A stretch of DNA of 64,000 nt, from positions 918,506 to 982,505 of the forward strand of contig JAREIK010002415.1 of assembly GCA_029783825.1 (NCBI GenBank), given 5' to 3'. Both the position numbers and the translations under genes were made by a program. The notes beneath the pieces are model-generated. The model saw nothing but the letters and a program-made list of their open reading frames with translations. It did not search any database and was not told where the DNA came from. The stretch comes from Sapria himalayana (taxonomy: Eukaryota > Streptophyta > Magnoliopsida > Malpighiales > Rafflesiaceae). Shown one piece after another: positions 12,952 to 24,742 of the stretch. Positions within the stretch are counted from its first letter, which is position 1. Every line of letters starts with the position of its first letter.

Positions 12952-13580
12952 CTAAGACAAGATAAAATAGTATATGTAGTTCAGAAATTGCATAAATACG
13001 CAAAATCCAAAAGAATATGTACGACTACGAACCATCAATCAATTCTTGAAGAACCAACTCATTCAAAAATAAATCATAAATTTGGTAAAGTAATACAACT
13101 GATGACATGGGGACGTTCTTCATTATGAAATCCTAATAATGATAAGTTTGCGATTGGGTGAATTAACGGAGATGATTGAGCCCGCTATCTAAACACAATC
13201 ACACAATTTAAGAAATAGTAACTATCTTTAGCTGAAATTTTTTAAACAGAAACTTGGTTTCTCATTTTCATCATGATTTAAGTTTCAAGTAAATACTCTA
13301 GTTCAAATTTATCAGAAATTAGGATTGGATCGAACTTATCCCCAAAAATTAGCTTTAATATGATATCGGAGATTTATGGGTCACCCGCATGTGTCCAATC
13401 CTGTGAACTCCATGTTTTAGATGTCCAGCCCTGGTCATGAGAAAGTGTAGAAATATAACTCATATCAAAAAAATTTATAAGTTATTATAATGTTAATATA
13501 TATGACTCGCGTTTTCTCTCCTTTATTAAAGTTAACTAGTGGGGATGAGTCTAGTCAAAACTCACTTTTTAATGAATCAA

Positions 13581-13584
<4 letters not shown>

Positions 13585-13622
<38 letters not shown>
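13585..13622. repeat. (AT)n microsatellite
   Basis: About 19 TA units in an AT-rich background. Confidence 0.9.
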
Positions 13623-13625
<3 letters not shown>

Positions 13626-14952
13626 TTTAGTGGTTTTAAGCAAAATTTTTGTTAAATTGAGTGAATAATATTCTTTTCCAATAAATTTTTAGCCATGATT
13701 GAATAATATAATTTTTAAATTATCAACTTCAATAAAAAAAGTTTTGAGTATCCCACTATTTACTCATGTCCCGTTCCAATTTGATTTATTGTCGGGATTT
13801 CAATGGAAAGTGTTATTCCTTCACTAGTTATCTTTGAAGGTCTCAATCCTCATTAGTAGAAGATTTCTACATTATATATATTTTTTCCTTTATGACAATA
13901 TCAAAAGAAGTTGGGTCTTGTATTGAACATCTCATAAAGAAGTTTTTTTATACACAAATAAGAATAAATAAGCATACTACTTAGCACATTGAATAGGGCA
14001 CCATAAATATAATCACTTAACAAAAAAAAAAAGGATAGGATCCCACAAAGCTAAATAATTTTTTGGATGACTTTTAATTTTGATCTAATTATTCTTTAGA
14101 AGAAACAACACATTTTATATACCACCTAATTTTGCAAGTATTATTTTATAATCATATTTCTCAATTTTTAACTACTCTATTATCTTCTCTTACTAACATC
14201 ATGTATCCATATTTATTCCTAATATAATGTCTCATCCAAAATCATATTATAATCATCTTCAAAACAAATTCATAATATAATCAAGGTTGACCATATAAAT
14301 TTTAGTTCTCTAAACAATATAATCATCACATAAATTCTTAAACAAATTTAACTTATACATAAATTTCTTAACCATCTACATACAACTCATTCATCAATGA
14401 CTTATTTTAGATTAGATCAGTATATTCTTTATATTTTTTTTAAAGAAGTTTTCATATAACATTATTATTCTCTTATTAATATTGTAAAAAAAAACATAGT
14501 GAAAGAAGATAATAATAAACTAATACTCATAGTAATAGTGTACAAGAGTTCCTAATCTTGCATATATTTAATGATTGGAATTGATTGAAAAAGCCTACAA
14601 ATCAAGTTCTCGCATTATAAATACAAATAAATAAATAATTAATAAATGTGACATCCCCTTCCATAACCGATGCGTAAATATCCAAAACACCAAATTTGAA
14701 AGGAAAAAAATACTTAAATTGAGATATTCTGTAGATCTTTATGAATTTGTCTGTGAACAAATTTACTGTAAGTAAGTTTTAAAATATATTTTCTAGGCAT
14801 GCCTTGACATGTACCACAAGACAAGGCATGAAAAAAATATCTCAAGGCATTTGAAAAAAAAGCAACACACATGAAATATGTACACCTTCTTCAATGAAGT
14901 GTGTTCAAGGCATGCTTTGATCACTCCTTGAATAGGAATGCATACATATTTT

Positions 14953-15062
14953 TGGAACAAGCTTAGACAACTAGTTTATGGAACAAACTTGGATAGTTAG
15001 TTCATGAAATGAGTTTGGACATCTTATTCTTGGAACAAGCTGATGCAACTCATTCTTGGAAT
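14953..15062. repeat. Degenerate minisatellite, about 26-bp period, four copies
   Basis: Four diverged units, each beginning TGGAACAAGCT or TGGAACAAACT (the third TGAAATGAG), follow each other. Immediately after comes a hairpin, TGCGAGGCTTAATGCCTCGCA, at about 15071-15091. Confidence 0.6.
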
Positions 15063-15864
15063 TAATTATAATGCGAGGCTTAATGCCTCGCATTTGTTAT
15101 ATTTTATTTTATATATTTTAAAATATTAATTAATTATATAATATTAAACTCAAAAAATTTATATCTATGACTTGAGGATTACACCTCACCTCACTAACAC
15201 AATTATATCCTGCCTTGCACTTTTGGATTTTAAAATTTTGGCTATAAAAATATAAGTTTTAGCTATGATTACATCATGTATCTTCTTTTTGAAAAAAAAA
15301 AAACATTTCTCTATGTATTTCCTTCGCTCATGAAAAAGGAAATTCGAGATTATATGTTTTATTGCTTAACTATCACAATGAAAAATCATGGAAGAAGTAA
15401 TTGAAAATTCAAACATCTCAAATAGATATCAAATCTAAAAAATCTTACAGGTAATTATGATCATTACTTTGTACTCCACTTTTGTACTTAAACTAAAAAA
15501 AATATTATGTCTCTTACTTTTTAGGAGACAAGATTATCTTCAAGAAAAATATAATAACATATAATGAATCTTCCATCTAAATAAGTTGATATTTAACTAA
15601 TATTTGAATATCCAGCTAGCTAAAAATACTCATGATCACAAAATAAAATACCAAGCCTAAAAGATTCTCTTGTGTTGAATTATGTGAATAGTTGTGTCAA
15701 AGTGGATATATCATAAAGAATCTATACATTATATTGATTGCAAAATCTATATTTGACATAACAATAGTCAAATTATTAATCTTTTATATAATTATCGATT
15801 TATAATCACTCAACATATATAATTAACTGGAGGACTAATATCAGTCAAAAGACAAGTTTATCAC

Positions 15865-15866
15865 TC

Positions 15867-15898
<32 letters not shown>
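15865..15898. repeat. (AC)n microsatellite
   Basis: About 16 AC units. Confidence 0.9.
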
Positions 15899-15902
<4 letters not shown>

Positions 15903-17429
15903 TACTACCCAGAAGATCAACCTTTAAAAGAGTATTCAATACATATCTCCCATGTAATAATACAATACTAATATGATAACAGGTTGCCTCAATCTCATAA
16001 TATCTAAATATCCAAAAATTTTTCATCTAAAATTATGATTGAAGTTACTCCTTGAATTGAGTGATTTTTAACTTTTCATCTTCATAATAAGAATAAATCA
16101 TTCATATATATGATCAACAAAATAATTTATAACATACCTATGCAAATCAACAAAATAATTGTAAATGAACATCTAACAAATTAAGTTCTACTTAACTACT
16201 TTAGACCATATAAGATCATCTGTGATCTACAAACCAAATATAAGCACTTTGTCTAGGCTCAAAAAATAGGTGATTACATCATATATCTTCTCAAGGTTAC
16301 TGTAAAATGATATTCTTCCCACCTAATTGTTATATCAACTATCAGTGAGAAATTATAACATAAATAACTCATACAGATATCATCTTGGCCTCTAGTGAAA
16401 ATATATAATGATAATCGACTCCAAAATTTTGAATGAACCCTTTAAAACAAATCTCACATTCAAATGATCTATATTATCATCATGGTCAGTATTCACAAGG
16501 AACATCCACCCAAAAATGAGTATGATATAATAGTTCAAATTCCATTAGAGTGAAATAATTATCTATTCCACTATAGTTTGATGTCATTATGAATAACATA
16601 ATATATCGTAATGAGACTTGAATACCTTGATATTATCAAGAAAAATAATTAATAGTTGTGAAATAATATATCAAGTACAACTCATGTATATTTTTTGAAA
16701 AAATTTTCAAAATATCAATATAAGAAAAGTCAATTGCAAAATCATATTATTCTCTAAGCTCTTGAGACTTTCTTCATTTTGAACATGTTGTTTATGTTCC
16801 CTTCTCCTAGAATAAACTCTTAATCCTAGGTGAAAAAGTCTCTTAGTTACAACTCATTTGAAATTAGAACTGAAATCAACTCGTGGGATACTAAGTAGTC
16901 TTGAGTCTTAACAATGAGAGAAATTTTTTTTCCAAGAAAAATTTACTATCTTTAGAATTAATCTATTATTTATTTGTTGGTACATATGACAACTCAAGAG
17001 GAGAGATATCATAGTATGGACTAATAAGTTCTGAAATAGTTGAGATGAGACAATCTCTTTTATTTGAAGATCTAAGTGAGAGACTATAAACATAAGGAGT
17101 AATAAGAGATTCAAGTATCTCTTTTAACTCTTTACACTACCTAGACTCAAAAAAAAAAGTTCTGCTAAAAAAATATATTAGTATTAACTATTACTTTATC
17201 AAACTAAGACAAATAAGATATGCATCTTTTTTGAGTACTGAGTTATCAAGGAAAATATATCTTTATGCCCTTAGTGTCAACTTATCAATAAAATAAGAGT
17301 TCACAAAAACTATGAAAGATAAGTTGAAAAATCCCTCTCTAGGTTGAAAGATCTTAAAAGATATATCAAGAAAAAAAAATTAGAAAAAATATTAGTTGAT
17401 AATATAATATACAATTAAAATTGCATCTT

Positions 17430-18080
17430 TTCAGAATTGTTTTGGAATACTTTTATCATAAAGAGGTGTTAGTCGTCTCAATCAAATACCTATTCTTATT
17501 TTTTATAATCACATTTTGAGAGTGTGCTGGCATATAAAATATAATAAATAATAATCAATCTCAATTTGTCATGTCTACTCATGAAATACCAGGTTACCAA
17601 CAATGTGCCCATATTATCTAGTTATTACAATAAAATATTATTGATCCATGAACTAATAAACCCAACTTCTCTAAGAAGTAAATGGTTCATTGAAGCTCAC
17701 AAGTAACCGATGTCATAGTCATATACTCTACCTTTACACTAAATATGTCTCTACTCGGTTATGCTCATAACCTCTAAATAAAATCCTACATTCTAAAGTA
17801 ATCTAGTCATCTTCACATACTCGAAAATCTTGATAACTATGACCCTATGAGTTTGTCTGAGAGAAACTAAGAAATAATTAACTATACAAACACCATAAAT
17901 GATGTCTTATTTAATTACTACTAGATAGTTCATCTTTCCTGTGATTCTCTTATCTAGAAGAGTCAATTGAAGAGATGGTACTTGTGGACAAATCTACATT
18001 TAAAGCAAATGGTGAGTCAACTAGCACGCATCTTATCATATCAAGATTAGACAAAAATCACAAAAAATATAAAACATAAC
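17430..18080 (-). mobile_element. Decayed copia remnant, RT C-terminus and RNase H core
   Basis: The minus strand from about 17970 downwards reads ITGKMNYLVVIK (GKLNYLTITRP in active elements), then at about 17800-17640 the remains of the SDADWAG to SWKSKKQ region, and at about 17640-17540 a YCNN followed in another frame by GNLVFHE, the YCDN...[12 protein letters not shown] motif. Several stops and frameshifts. The same stretch recurs with roughly 70 percent identity by eye at 44060-44560 and in part at 51900-52200. Confidence 0.65.
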
Positions 18081-18734
18081 ACATGAGGAAGTAAAATCAT
18101 ATTTCTTAAGTGAACAATTTAAAAGCCCAAGAAAAACCCAAGTCATCCCAAATTCTTTGACTAAAACTCGATCTATAAGAATATCATTAAAAAAAATATA
18201 CTAATATCACATATTATTTCCTTGATCTATGTTAGTAGAAATAAGAATAAACCGACACACATCTTCTAAAACCAAAAGTAATAAATGTTAAAGAGAACCT
18301 GTTGAATTACATCTCAAAAAACTACTCTTCAAAAATATATTTCTAAAAAAGAGCATATTATAGTTTATACATCATAAAAGCACTCCTTAGAATGGTAAAA
18401 TTCAATGGCTTCTACATAAATATTTCCTCCTCAATATTACCATAAAAAAATAGATCTCTCATGTCTAATTGGCATACAATCAATATGTATGAAATAACAA
18501 TAAAAAGATAACCTTGTAGCCGAATTAGGTTTCGACAAAAGTGTTTTTCAAGAAGGGAGAGCAAAATGAGAGAGAAGAAAGAAAAAAAGATAAAAATAAT
18601 AATAATAATTTTATTAATTGAAAAATTATTTTAAAATACAACATAAATAATATATATAATTTGAGAAAACTTATATGAAAGATGTTCTCGAACAATAAAA
18701 AATAAATAAATAAATAAATAATAAAAAAAATAAA

Positions 18735-19420
18735 TCAAACCTTAAAGCCCCCTCTAATTGAGATGTACATGTCATGAATACATAATTTGGAAGAAGAAAT
18801 AAACTTGTAATCCTCTAAGAGTCTTTATAAAGATATTTACAATGTATTTGTTAGTAGATACATTAACAATAGCTTTCAAATCATCTAGGATCATTTTTCA
18901 AATGAATTACAATTAACATTAATATATTTCTTCTACTCATGAAAAATTAGATTAATAGCAATTAACCAAGTCAGATTATTAAAAAAATATTAATAATTTC
19001 GAAACTAGTAGATAAAGCTTCTCCAAAAAGTAACTAATCCATTGAAACTCACAATAGTCGACATCATTAATCTATAATATGCATCTATATTAAATTTCAA
19101 AGTAATAATTTCTCTTATTTTTTTAAGAGATAAAATTACCTACTAAAATAGTATAAAAATTTATAACAGTTCTCTTTGTGATTGCTATGCCCACATAAAA
19201 TAAAAATATATCTTTACTCGACTATGTCTATGATCTTTAAACACAACCCCCATCCTAAAGCTTTCTTCGCATACCTAAGAATCCTAGACAAGTTATTTAA
19301 ATATATCTCTACTCGACCATGCATGGATGTTCATTACATAGTCCTACATATAAATAAATTTCTATAACTTGGTATTTCTATCAAATATGATTACAATAGA
19401 TAATTGACTAGGTATTTAAT
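18735..19420 (-). mobile_element. Decayed copia remnant, RNase H C-terminal end
   Basis: On the minus strand 18880-18750 reads a broken NIFIKTLRGLQVYFF and then a purine tract, like the [13 protein letters not shown] end of copia polyproteins. The DNA at 19020-19330 aligns by eye with 17640-17840 (shared words such as TTTACTCGACTATG and AACCCCCATCCTAAAG), so it continues into the RNase H core. Confidence 0.5.
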
Positions 19421-20039
19421 AATAGTTGGATACTTGCTTGCTCAAACAAGAGACCTGATAAATGTCTATAATGTTCTATCATAAATTCTTGTTTTCCTAA
19501 AAAAATAAAAAATAAATAATTATTTCATCAATTAGCATCAAGATTTAAGGCATAATATAAAGCCATGGCTACAATAATTTTTTGGGTTAGACACTTGCTT
19601 TGAAAAATTAATATTTCTTTTTCATAACCAAACTTGTAGAGATGATAGGTTTTATGAAAAATTTTATATATTTCTAGGAGATAATTTTATCTCTTAAAAA
19701 AATAAGATAAATATTTATTTCTTAATTTAGTATCGATACAATATATATCAATCATAGAAAAATAATAGATAATCGAATATATCATTTCCAATCTAATCTT
19801 TTATGAGCAATTCAATTTTTAAGGTTTCATTCAAATTAGGATTTTAATCGAATTAAGATTTCAAGAAAACGTGACAGGGAGGAGAGAAGAAGAGGGGAAA
19901 ACATTATATTTTTTCATTCATTTCTAAAAGCTAAAAAATTATAATATAAACATACTCAATGTAGAGAAGCGACATGTTGGGTGCTTCAAGCAAAATAAAA
20001 TAGAAAATAAATAAAATAAATTAAACAACAAAACAAAAC

Positions 20040-20200
20040 CCCAACACCCCTCTTTATGCTAATGTGTACAGACACCAAACTTTGAAAAGAAAATATACAC
20101 GTACCCTTCTAAGCATCTTCATGAAAATGTCTATAATCTACTCATTAGTACTATATACATACATAATAGTTATCAAACCATAATATTTTTGATAAAATTT
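20040..20200 (-). mobile_element. Decayed copia remnant, polyprotein C-terminus and polypurine tract
   Basis: The minus strand 20180-20050 reads IIDIFMKMLRRVRVYF and CLYTLA, then a stop and an AGAGGGGTG purine tract. This matches the ADIFTK.LGRVRF.FL...YA..GG end of copia elements. The LTR would lie below 20040, where A-rich sequence resembles 18500-18730 and 45050-45240. Confidence 0.55.
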
Positions 20201-20489
20201 AATATAAATAAGCTAAAATAATTCTATAATACTCATATTAAAATTCATAAATCAAATATACTAATATAATTAGAAAAAATAATTAGGACAACTTATAGAT
20301 CAAAAGCAGATGCTTTGATCAAAAATATTTAAAAAAAAACTAATAAATAAGAAACTCACAAGGTCCTCCCATCAAACTGTGCATACAAGTCAGCAATATC
20401 AAATTAGAAGGAAATAATTATAATCTAACATATTTTCAAGATATTTATGAAAATGTCAACTAGTCTAGTTACTTTGTTATTTTTATATA

Positions 20490-20612
20490 TCAGCCACATC
20501 ATTATCTTTATACTTGCTTATGAACTAATACTTGCTTATGAACTAATACTTGCTTATGAACTAATACTTGCTTATGAACTGATAAGGATCAGCCACATCA
20601 TTATCTTTTACA
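20490..20612. repeat. 18-bp tandem repeat (four copies) flanked by a 21-bp direct repeat
   Basis: Four units of ACTAATACTTGCTTATGA-type sequence occupy about 20511-20581. On either side lies the same ATCAGCCACATCATTATCTT word (20490 and 20589). The right copy belongs to the coding remnant of the polymerase fragment on the minus strand, so the left copy is a duplication of it. This looks like a local duplication followed by slippage at the broken end of that gene. Confidence 0.8.
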
Positions 20613-21165
20613 ATTTGGAGGAGATCCTCATCCGATAAATTATCATCCATATTTTTTTTATACCATAAGAAAGTACTCTCATAAGTTATGAACTTCTTAC
20701 AATGAAAAGCAGCAGCACTGCTTATTGTTCTATATACATTTACTTCAGCAGTCAATTTACCATTTACTACGTTCTCACTAAAGAAAAGAATTAGACTCCT
20801 AGCTAAATCACGCTCATGAAAATAGAATTCCCCAGCACGGTAAATTATTTCACCAAAGTCAACAAAGGGCGGTAGATAGAATTTATAATTGTAGACTGAT
20901 GCTAGTTTGATTGTGAAAGTTTCATATCGAGCACATTGGATACGCTCTATGAGAATCTTAATCAAATCATCATAATTACTTAGAAATGGGGGGGATGTTG
21001 ATCCATCGAGGGAAAAAAGGGGATGGGTTTCCTGGTTACAACATTTTGGAAAAAAAAAGTATCCCCAATCCATGCTGATCTTTAAAGCCAAAAACATGAT
21101 TTTATCTCTAAAGATCAGCCAGACTAGGTACAAAAATATCTCGCCACACGGGAGGGTCAAAATCG
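20561..21165 (-). pseudogene. Fragment of phage-type (mitochondrial plasmid-like) RNA polymerase, central part
   Basis: A 199-codon open frame without an internal stop. It contains FVDFGEIIYRAGEFYFHERD followed by LARSLILFF, which is motif A of single-subunit RNA polymerases with the catalytic Asp, in the form carried by the linear plasmids of plant mitochondria. Downstream is ISSAAAFHCKKFITYE and a C-terminal DPYQFISKY, where the family continues but this copy stops at tandem repeats. No proper N-terminus exists: the frame starts inside TLPCGEIFLYLVWLIF. The conserved Gly-Arg after the Asp is changed (DFGE). Best read as a nuclear copy of plasmid DNA, now a truncated pseudogene; the remaining C-terminal part lies at 31498-32343 in opposite orientation. 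Confidence 0.7.
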
Positions 21166-21376
21166 AGCATTGAGCATGCTCAATATTTGATATAATTTTA
21201 AAATTTAAAACATTTATATATTTAGCGGTTGTCCTAATAGTCCAAATAAATCAAATCTATGCATGGTTTTATTAATTTTGTTAAAATTTTTTAATATTTG
21301 TTATTTTTAGACTTAATAAATATATACTCTAGGCTGGAGAATTGGGTCGAGATTCTAATTTTTATAATATTTTTAG

Positions 21377-22060
21377 GAAGATACATGTAAAGAAAGCGAA
21401 TGGTCAGTTTGTTGACAACAAGTCTCAGATTATTACTGTAAGAATCTCTTATATTAATACAATTAATACAATTAATACAATTTTATAATACTATAGTAAA
21501 CTTTGAAAGTTGTTTGGAATACAAAATATTAAATTTATTTTATGTATATCTAGAATAGTATTTTTCTCTATTTTATCACAGGAACTCATGGAAGAACATG
21601 TGACAGTTGCTTCTCAACAAGTTGAAGGTTCTATGAATTTTCAACTAATTGACTATGATCATATCTATTTGGAGACCATAAGAGGTCATAAGAAGTAGCG
21701 AGTGTAGGGCATCGGCTCGAAGGAAGTGATATTTTGTAGTAGCAGTCATGCTTTTAATTCATATATCACAGTAATGGTGGATGAGGTGGTCGAATAATAA
21801 GTAATGAAAATAAATGAATGTTTTGAAGTTATGGAAACCAAAATGAAAGAGAAGGATGAACAGATATCTCATTTGAAGGAAGAAATACAGAAAATGAAAA
21901 AAGATAAGGATGAGCAGATTAATAATTTGAAGGAAGAAATGCAAGAAATTAAAGAAATAAATAATGAGATGAAAGAAATGAATGATGAGATAAAAGATAT
22001 TAAGAAATTAATGCAACAGTAGATGTCCTATATGGAGTCATAGTTAGCGGCATTGACGTG
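21377..22060 (+). pseudogene. CACTA-associated (En/Spm, Transposase_24-like) gene fragment
   Basis: A short exon at 21377-21437 (after a TTTTTAG, before GTAAGA) reads KIHVKKANGQFVDNKSQIIT, like the KTH.KK.G.FVD..S..I part of plant Ptta/En-Spm proteins. After a TTATCACAG acceptor at 21581 the next exon reads ELMEEHVTVASQQVEG, then IYLETIRGHKK and, past a stop, a degraded R.V.GIGS motif. The tail at 21804-22022 (MKINECFEV...) is a strongly charged coiled coil with repeated QI..LKEE units. Stops interrupt it, so it is a remnant. The assignment rests on motif resemblance and exon layout. Confidence 0.5.
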
Positions 22061-22903
22061 ATAGATAGCATTTCGAGATCCAGCTACGAAACCAATCAGG
22101 AGAGGCTAGCACAAATGCAGCAATTAATAATGAGGATGATTTTGTATCAGAATTATTTCTGAACTATTTTTGAATTTTATCTATATATAGCTAAACAAGA
22201 ATAGATTTTTTTGGAGGTATCATTTTTTTTTATTTTGGTTTTGTTCTTTGCTTTTCCGATTAATATAATCATGAATCTTTACAAGACATCTAATGTGAGA
22301 TGCACGAAAAAATTCTGATTCAAAGCCTTCAGACATTGTCACGGTCTTTCCTATGAATGGGTCTCATCTTTACCAATCTCAGATGGATTAAAAGGAGGCC
22401 GAGCTTCTATTATCTTTATTATTTCTGAAACATTTTATTTTTGCACTCTCTATCTCTCTCTAAATATCATTTCTGGCCATCTTTTAGATATCTATTGAAG
22501 TTGTATAACTATCAACTCAGATTCATGTTTGTTCATATCTATAATTACTATTTTTGTATATCTATGAATATGTTTGTGTACCCGAATATTTCGAGTAGAG
22601 TTTTAGCCTATTATAGTTATATAAAAGGCTTGGCTGGTCCTCCTGGTCCTAAAGAATAGCATGTTAGCTTCTGAAGTTGTGAGATGAACGAAAAAATTAT
22701 GGTCCCACACAGACTCGGGTTTGTTCTTTACACTCTTATTTCATGCAGATCTGCATTGTTACTGTTTAGATCTGTGACTGCTTTTTATCAATCATCGGTG
22801 GATTTAAACTATTGAATTTTTAATTTCCATAATGATTACTAATGAATATCAATTAAATATGTTCATTCTGCTTGTTCTCCTTCTCTTGCATGTTCGTAGT
22901 TTC
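22061..22903. other. No recognised coding sequence
   Basis: Two stretches repeat the words GTGAGATG.ACGAAAAAATT (22299 and 22679), suggesting a local duplication. The end, TTCTCTTGCATGTTCGTAG at about 22882-22900, looks like a splice acceptor just before the BPC-like start codon and may be the end of its 5' UTR intron. Confidence 0.4.
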
Positions 22904-23619
22904 ATGAATGATGATGGGCTGAACAGGAGGAACTGTGACTATTACGAGTCATCTTTCAAGTAGCATCTTATACAACTAATGCCTAGCATGGAAAACCATG
23001 ACACGAAGCCTTTCTTACCGGGATGTGATCTTAACAACTTTATCGTTAATGCCAACATCCATTCCATCTCTATGAATACGATGTCTTCAACACTTCTCTT
23101 ACAATATAATACATGAGAGATGTCTGGATAAACCAGAGAGATAAGTTTTTGAACAAGTTACCTCCAAATGCTTCTTATCCTATCCTCACAGAAACTTATA
23201 GAGCTCATCCATTGCAGATTCTACACCAACATGATTCTTTGCGAGGTGAAAGGATTTGTAAGATCGATCAACCAAGCCCTAACGAACAAGGTAGCCAATC
23301 CAAGAGAAAGTAAAGTGATGATCCGCAAAAAAAATCAAAACTAGAGAAATCAAGGAAACCAAAGGATCCAAACTCCATTTCTATTCCACATTTGAAAGCT
23401 CCAAAGAAATGCTTGGACGTGATCATCAATAGCAATGACATGGATATCTTTGGCATTCCCATACTAGTCTGCACTTGCACAGGCAAGTCTTAGCAGTGCT
23501 ATCTATGGGGTTGTGGTGGGTACCAATCCGCATGCTACACAACTAGCACATCGATGTATCCCTTGCCAATTAGCATGAAAAGAAGAGGAGTGATGATAGC
23601 TGAGAAGAACATGAGTTAA
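22904..23619 (+). pseudogene. BASIC PENTACYSTEINE (BBR/BPC) transcription factor pseudogene
   Basis: Starts MNDDGLNRRNCDYYESSFK, then a TAG (22961), and continues DTKPFLPGCDLNNFIVNAN. After a frame change near 23110 it reads VWINQRDKFLNKLP, then past a TAA (23311) KSRKPKDPN and DVIINSNDMDIFGIPILVC. The GAGA-binding Cys-rich domain follows: CTCTG, a TAG (23491), QCYLWGCGGYQSACYTT, MYPLPISMKRRG. It stops at a TAA (23617) inside the motif that normally reads MSQGAF, so the last 40 or so residues are missing. BPC proteins bind GA-rich DNA and recruit Polycomb factors in the nucleus. This copy has four stops and one frameshift and cannot encode the full protein. A retained acceptor just upstream suggests a DNA-level duplicate rather than a retrocopy. 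Confidence 0.85.
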
Positions 23620-24254
23620 GACGTCTTGTTGTATGAAGTTTGCAAATTTTGCAGCCATTTACTTTTTTTTTATATATTGGGAAGACAACATCTAATTTTT
23701 GAAGTTTTGTTCCTCTTTTTTCTTTGAATGTGTATTATTTTTAATAGTGTATATTATTTTTATGGAGTGTATATTATTTTTATGGAGTGTATATTGTTTT
23801 TATAGAGAGCATATTGAATTGTTCTGTAGTTACATTGATGCATACAACGAAGTGACGATCTTTGCTTCGAACCAAGAGAGGAATCATATTGCAGGGAAGC
23901 TACAAGGTTGATGGACTAAAACAATTAAGCTAAGCAATCAAAATTATTGGTGCAAGCACATGGAGAGGGAAAGAAACATTCAAAGAAAGTCACACGGGAG
24001 CTTGGTGCTGCGAGGGGTGGAAAGGTAGAGCAACCCCTTTATAGGTTATAGGACCAGGAGAGAGTTATAGTTGTGGAAGGTAAGGTGCGAACTTTGATGC
24101 TCCAAGCCTTGCTCGTAGCTTGTCTTACAAGTTTTCTTCTAAGAGTTTTTAGTTATATTTTCAAAAATTTAAATAATATTTGTATTTCTTATTAATGTTG
24201 ATAATGATGTTTTGTGTCTTCTTTGTGAAGTATAAATGGGATAATACTTTATCT

Positions 24255-24425
24255 ACTATTCAATATATATATATATATATATATATCTATACTTGTTCTA
24301 TATCTATAAGACATCCATATATACTACAGTGTATATGTAAATATACTATAGTATATATGTATATATATACTACAGTGTATATATATGTATATATACTACA
24401 ATATATATGTACATATATACTATAG
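24255..24425. repeat. TATA/TACA-rich microsatellite-like tract
   Basis: A (TA)n run at 24262-24285 is followed by repeats of ATATATACTACAGTGTATAT-type units up to about 24425. Open frames across it are simple-repeat artefacts. Confidence 0.8.
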
Positions 24426-24559
24426 TATGTCTGGGTGCCATGTTCTCTACTTTATCAATTAATACGTTGTTCTATTGATAACTTTTTGGAGGAAGAATTA
24501 TCATGTCTTACAGATTGAGGCATGCATGACACACACATGTACACTTTGAGTGTGATATA

Positions 24560-24715
24560 GAAGTTATACTTCTTGTGAGTTGCCCTAATAAAAATAACAT
24601 GTATATAAGGACATTGTTTGTATGAGGTTATTCATCAAGTGTATTATATTTATTTTATGTTGTGTGATTTAATATTTTACATGGCATCAAAAGTGACCAC
24701 AGAGAAAACTAAACT
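24560..24715 (+). mobile_element. LTR end and primer-binding-like site
   Basis: TTGCCCTAAT...AAGGACATTGTTTGTATGAGG and TTTATTTTATGTTGTGTG resemble the LTR ends near 10.9 and 50.0 kb. ACATGGCATCAAAAGTG at about 24679 sits where a tRNA-Met primer-binding site would be. A short solo remnant is likely; confidence is low. Confidence 0.3.
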
Positions 24716-24716
24716 A

Positions 24717-24742
24717 TGGGGGGGGGGGGGGGGGGGGGGGGC
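24717..24742. repeat. Poly-G run
   Basis: About 24 G residues broken once by C. Such a run is rare in this AT-rich DNA and may also be error-prone in assembly. Confidence 0.9.

Larger units (their letters stand above)
14640..16600 (-). mobile_element. Decayed Ty1/copia remnant, reverse transcriptase and RNase H end
   Basis: On the minus strand 16235-16190 reads VCRSQMILYGLK, the counterpart of the copia VCRLKKSLYGLKQ block. 16140-16080 reads a broken YVDD region, and 14770-14650 reads KFGVLDIYAS, the usual C-terminal end of copia RNase H. A purine tract (ATGGAAGGGGATG on the minus strand) follows at about 14650. Many stops and frame changes are present, and the minisatellite at 14953-15062 lies between the two coding pieces. 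Whether both belong to one insertion is uncertain. Confidence 0.55.
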
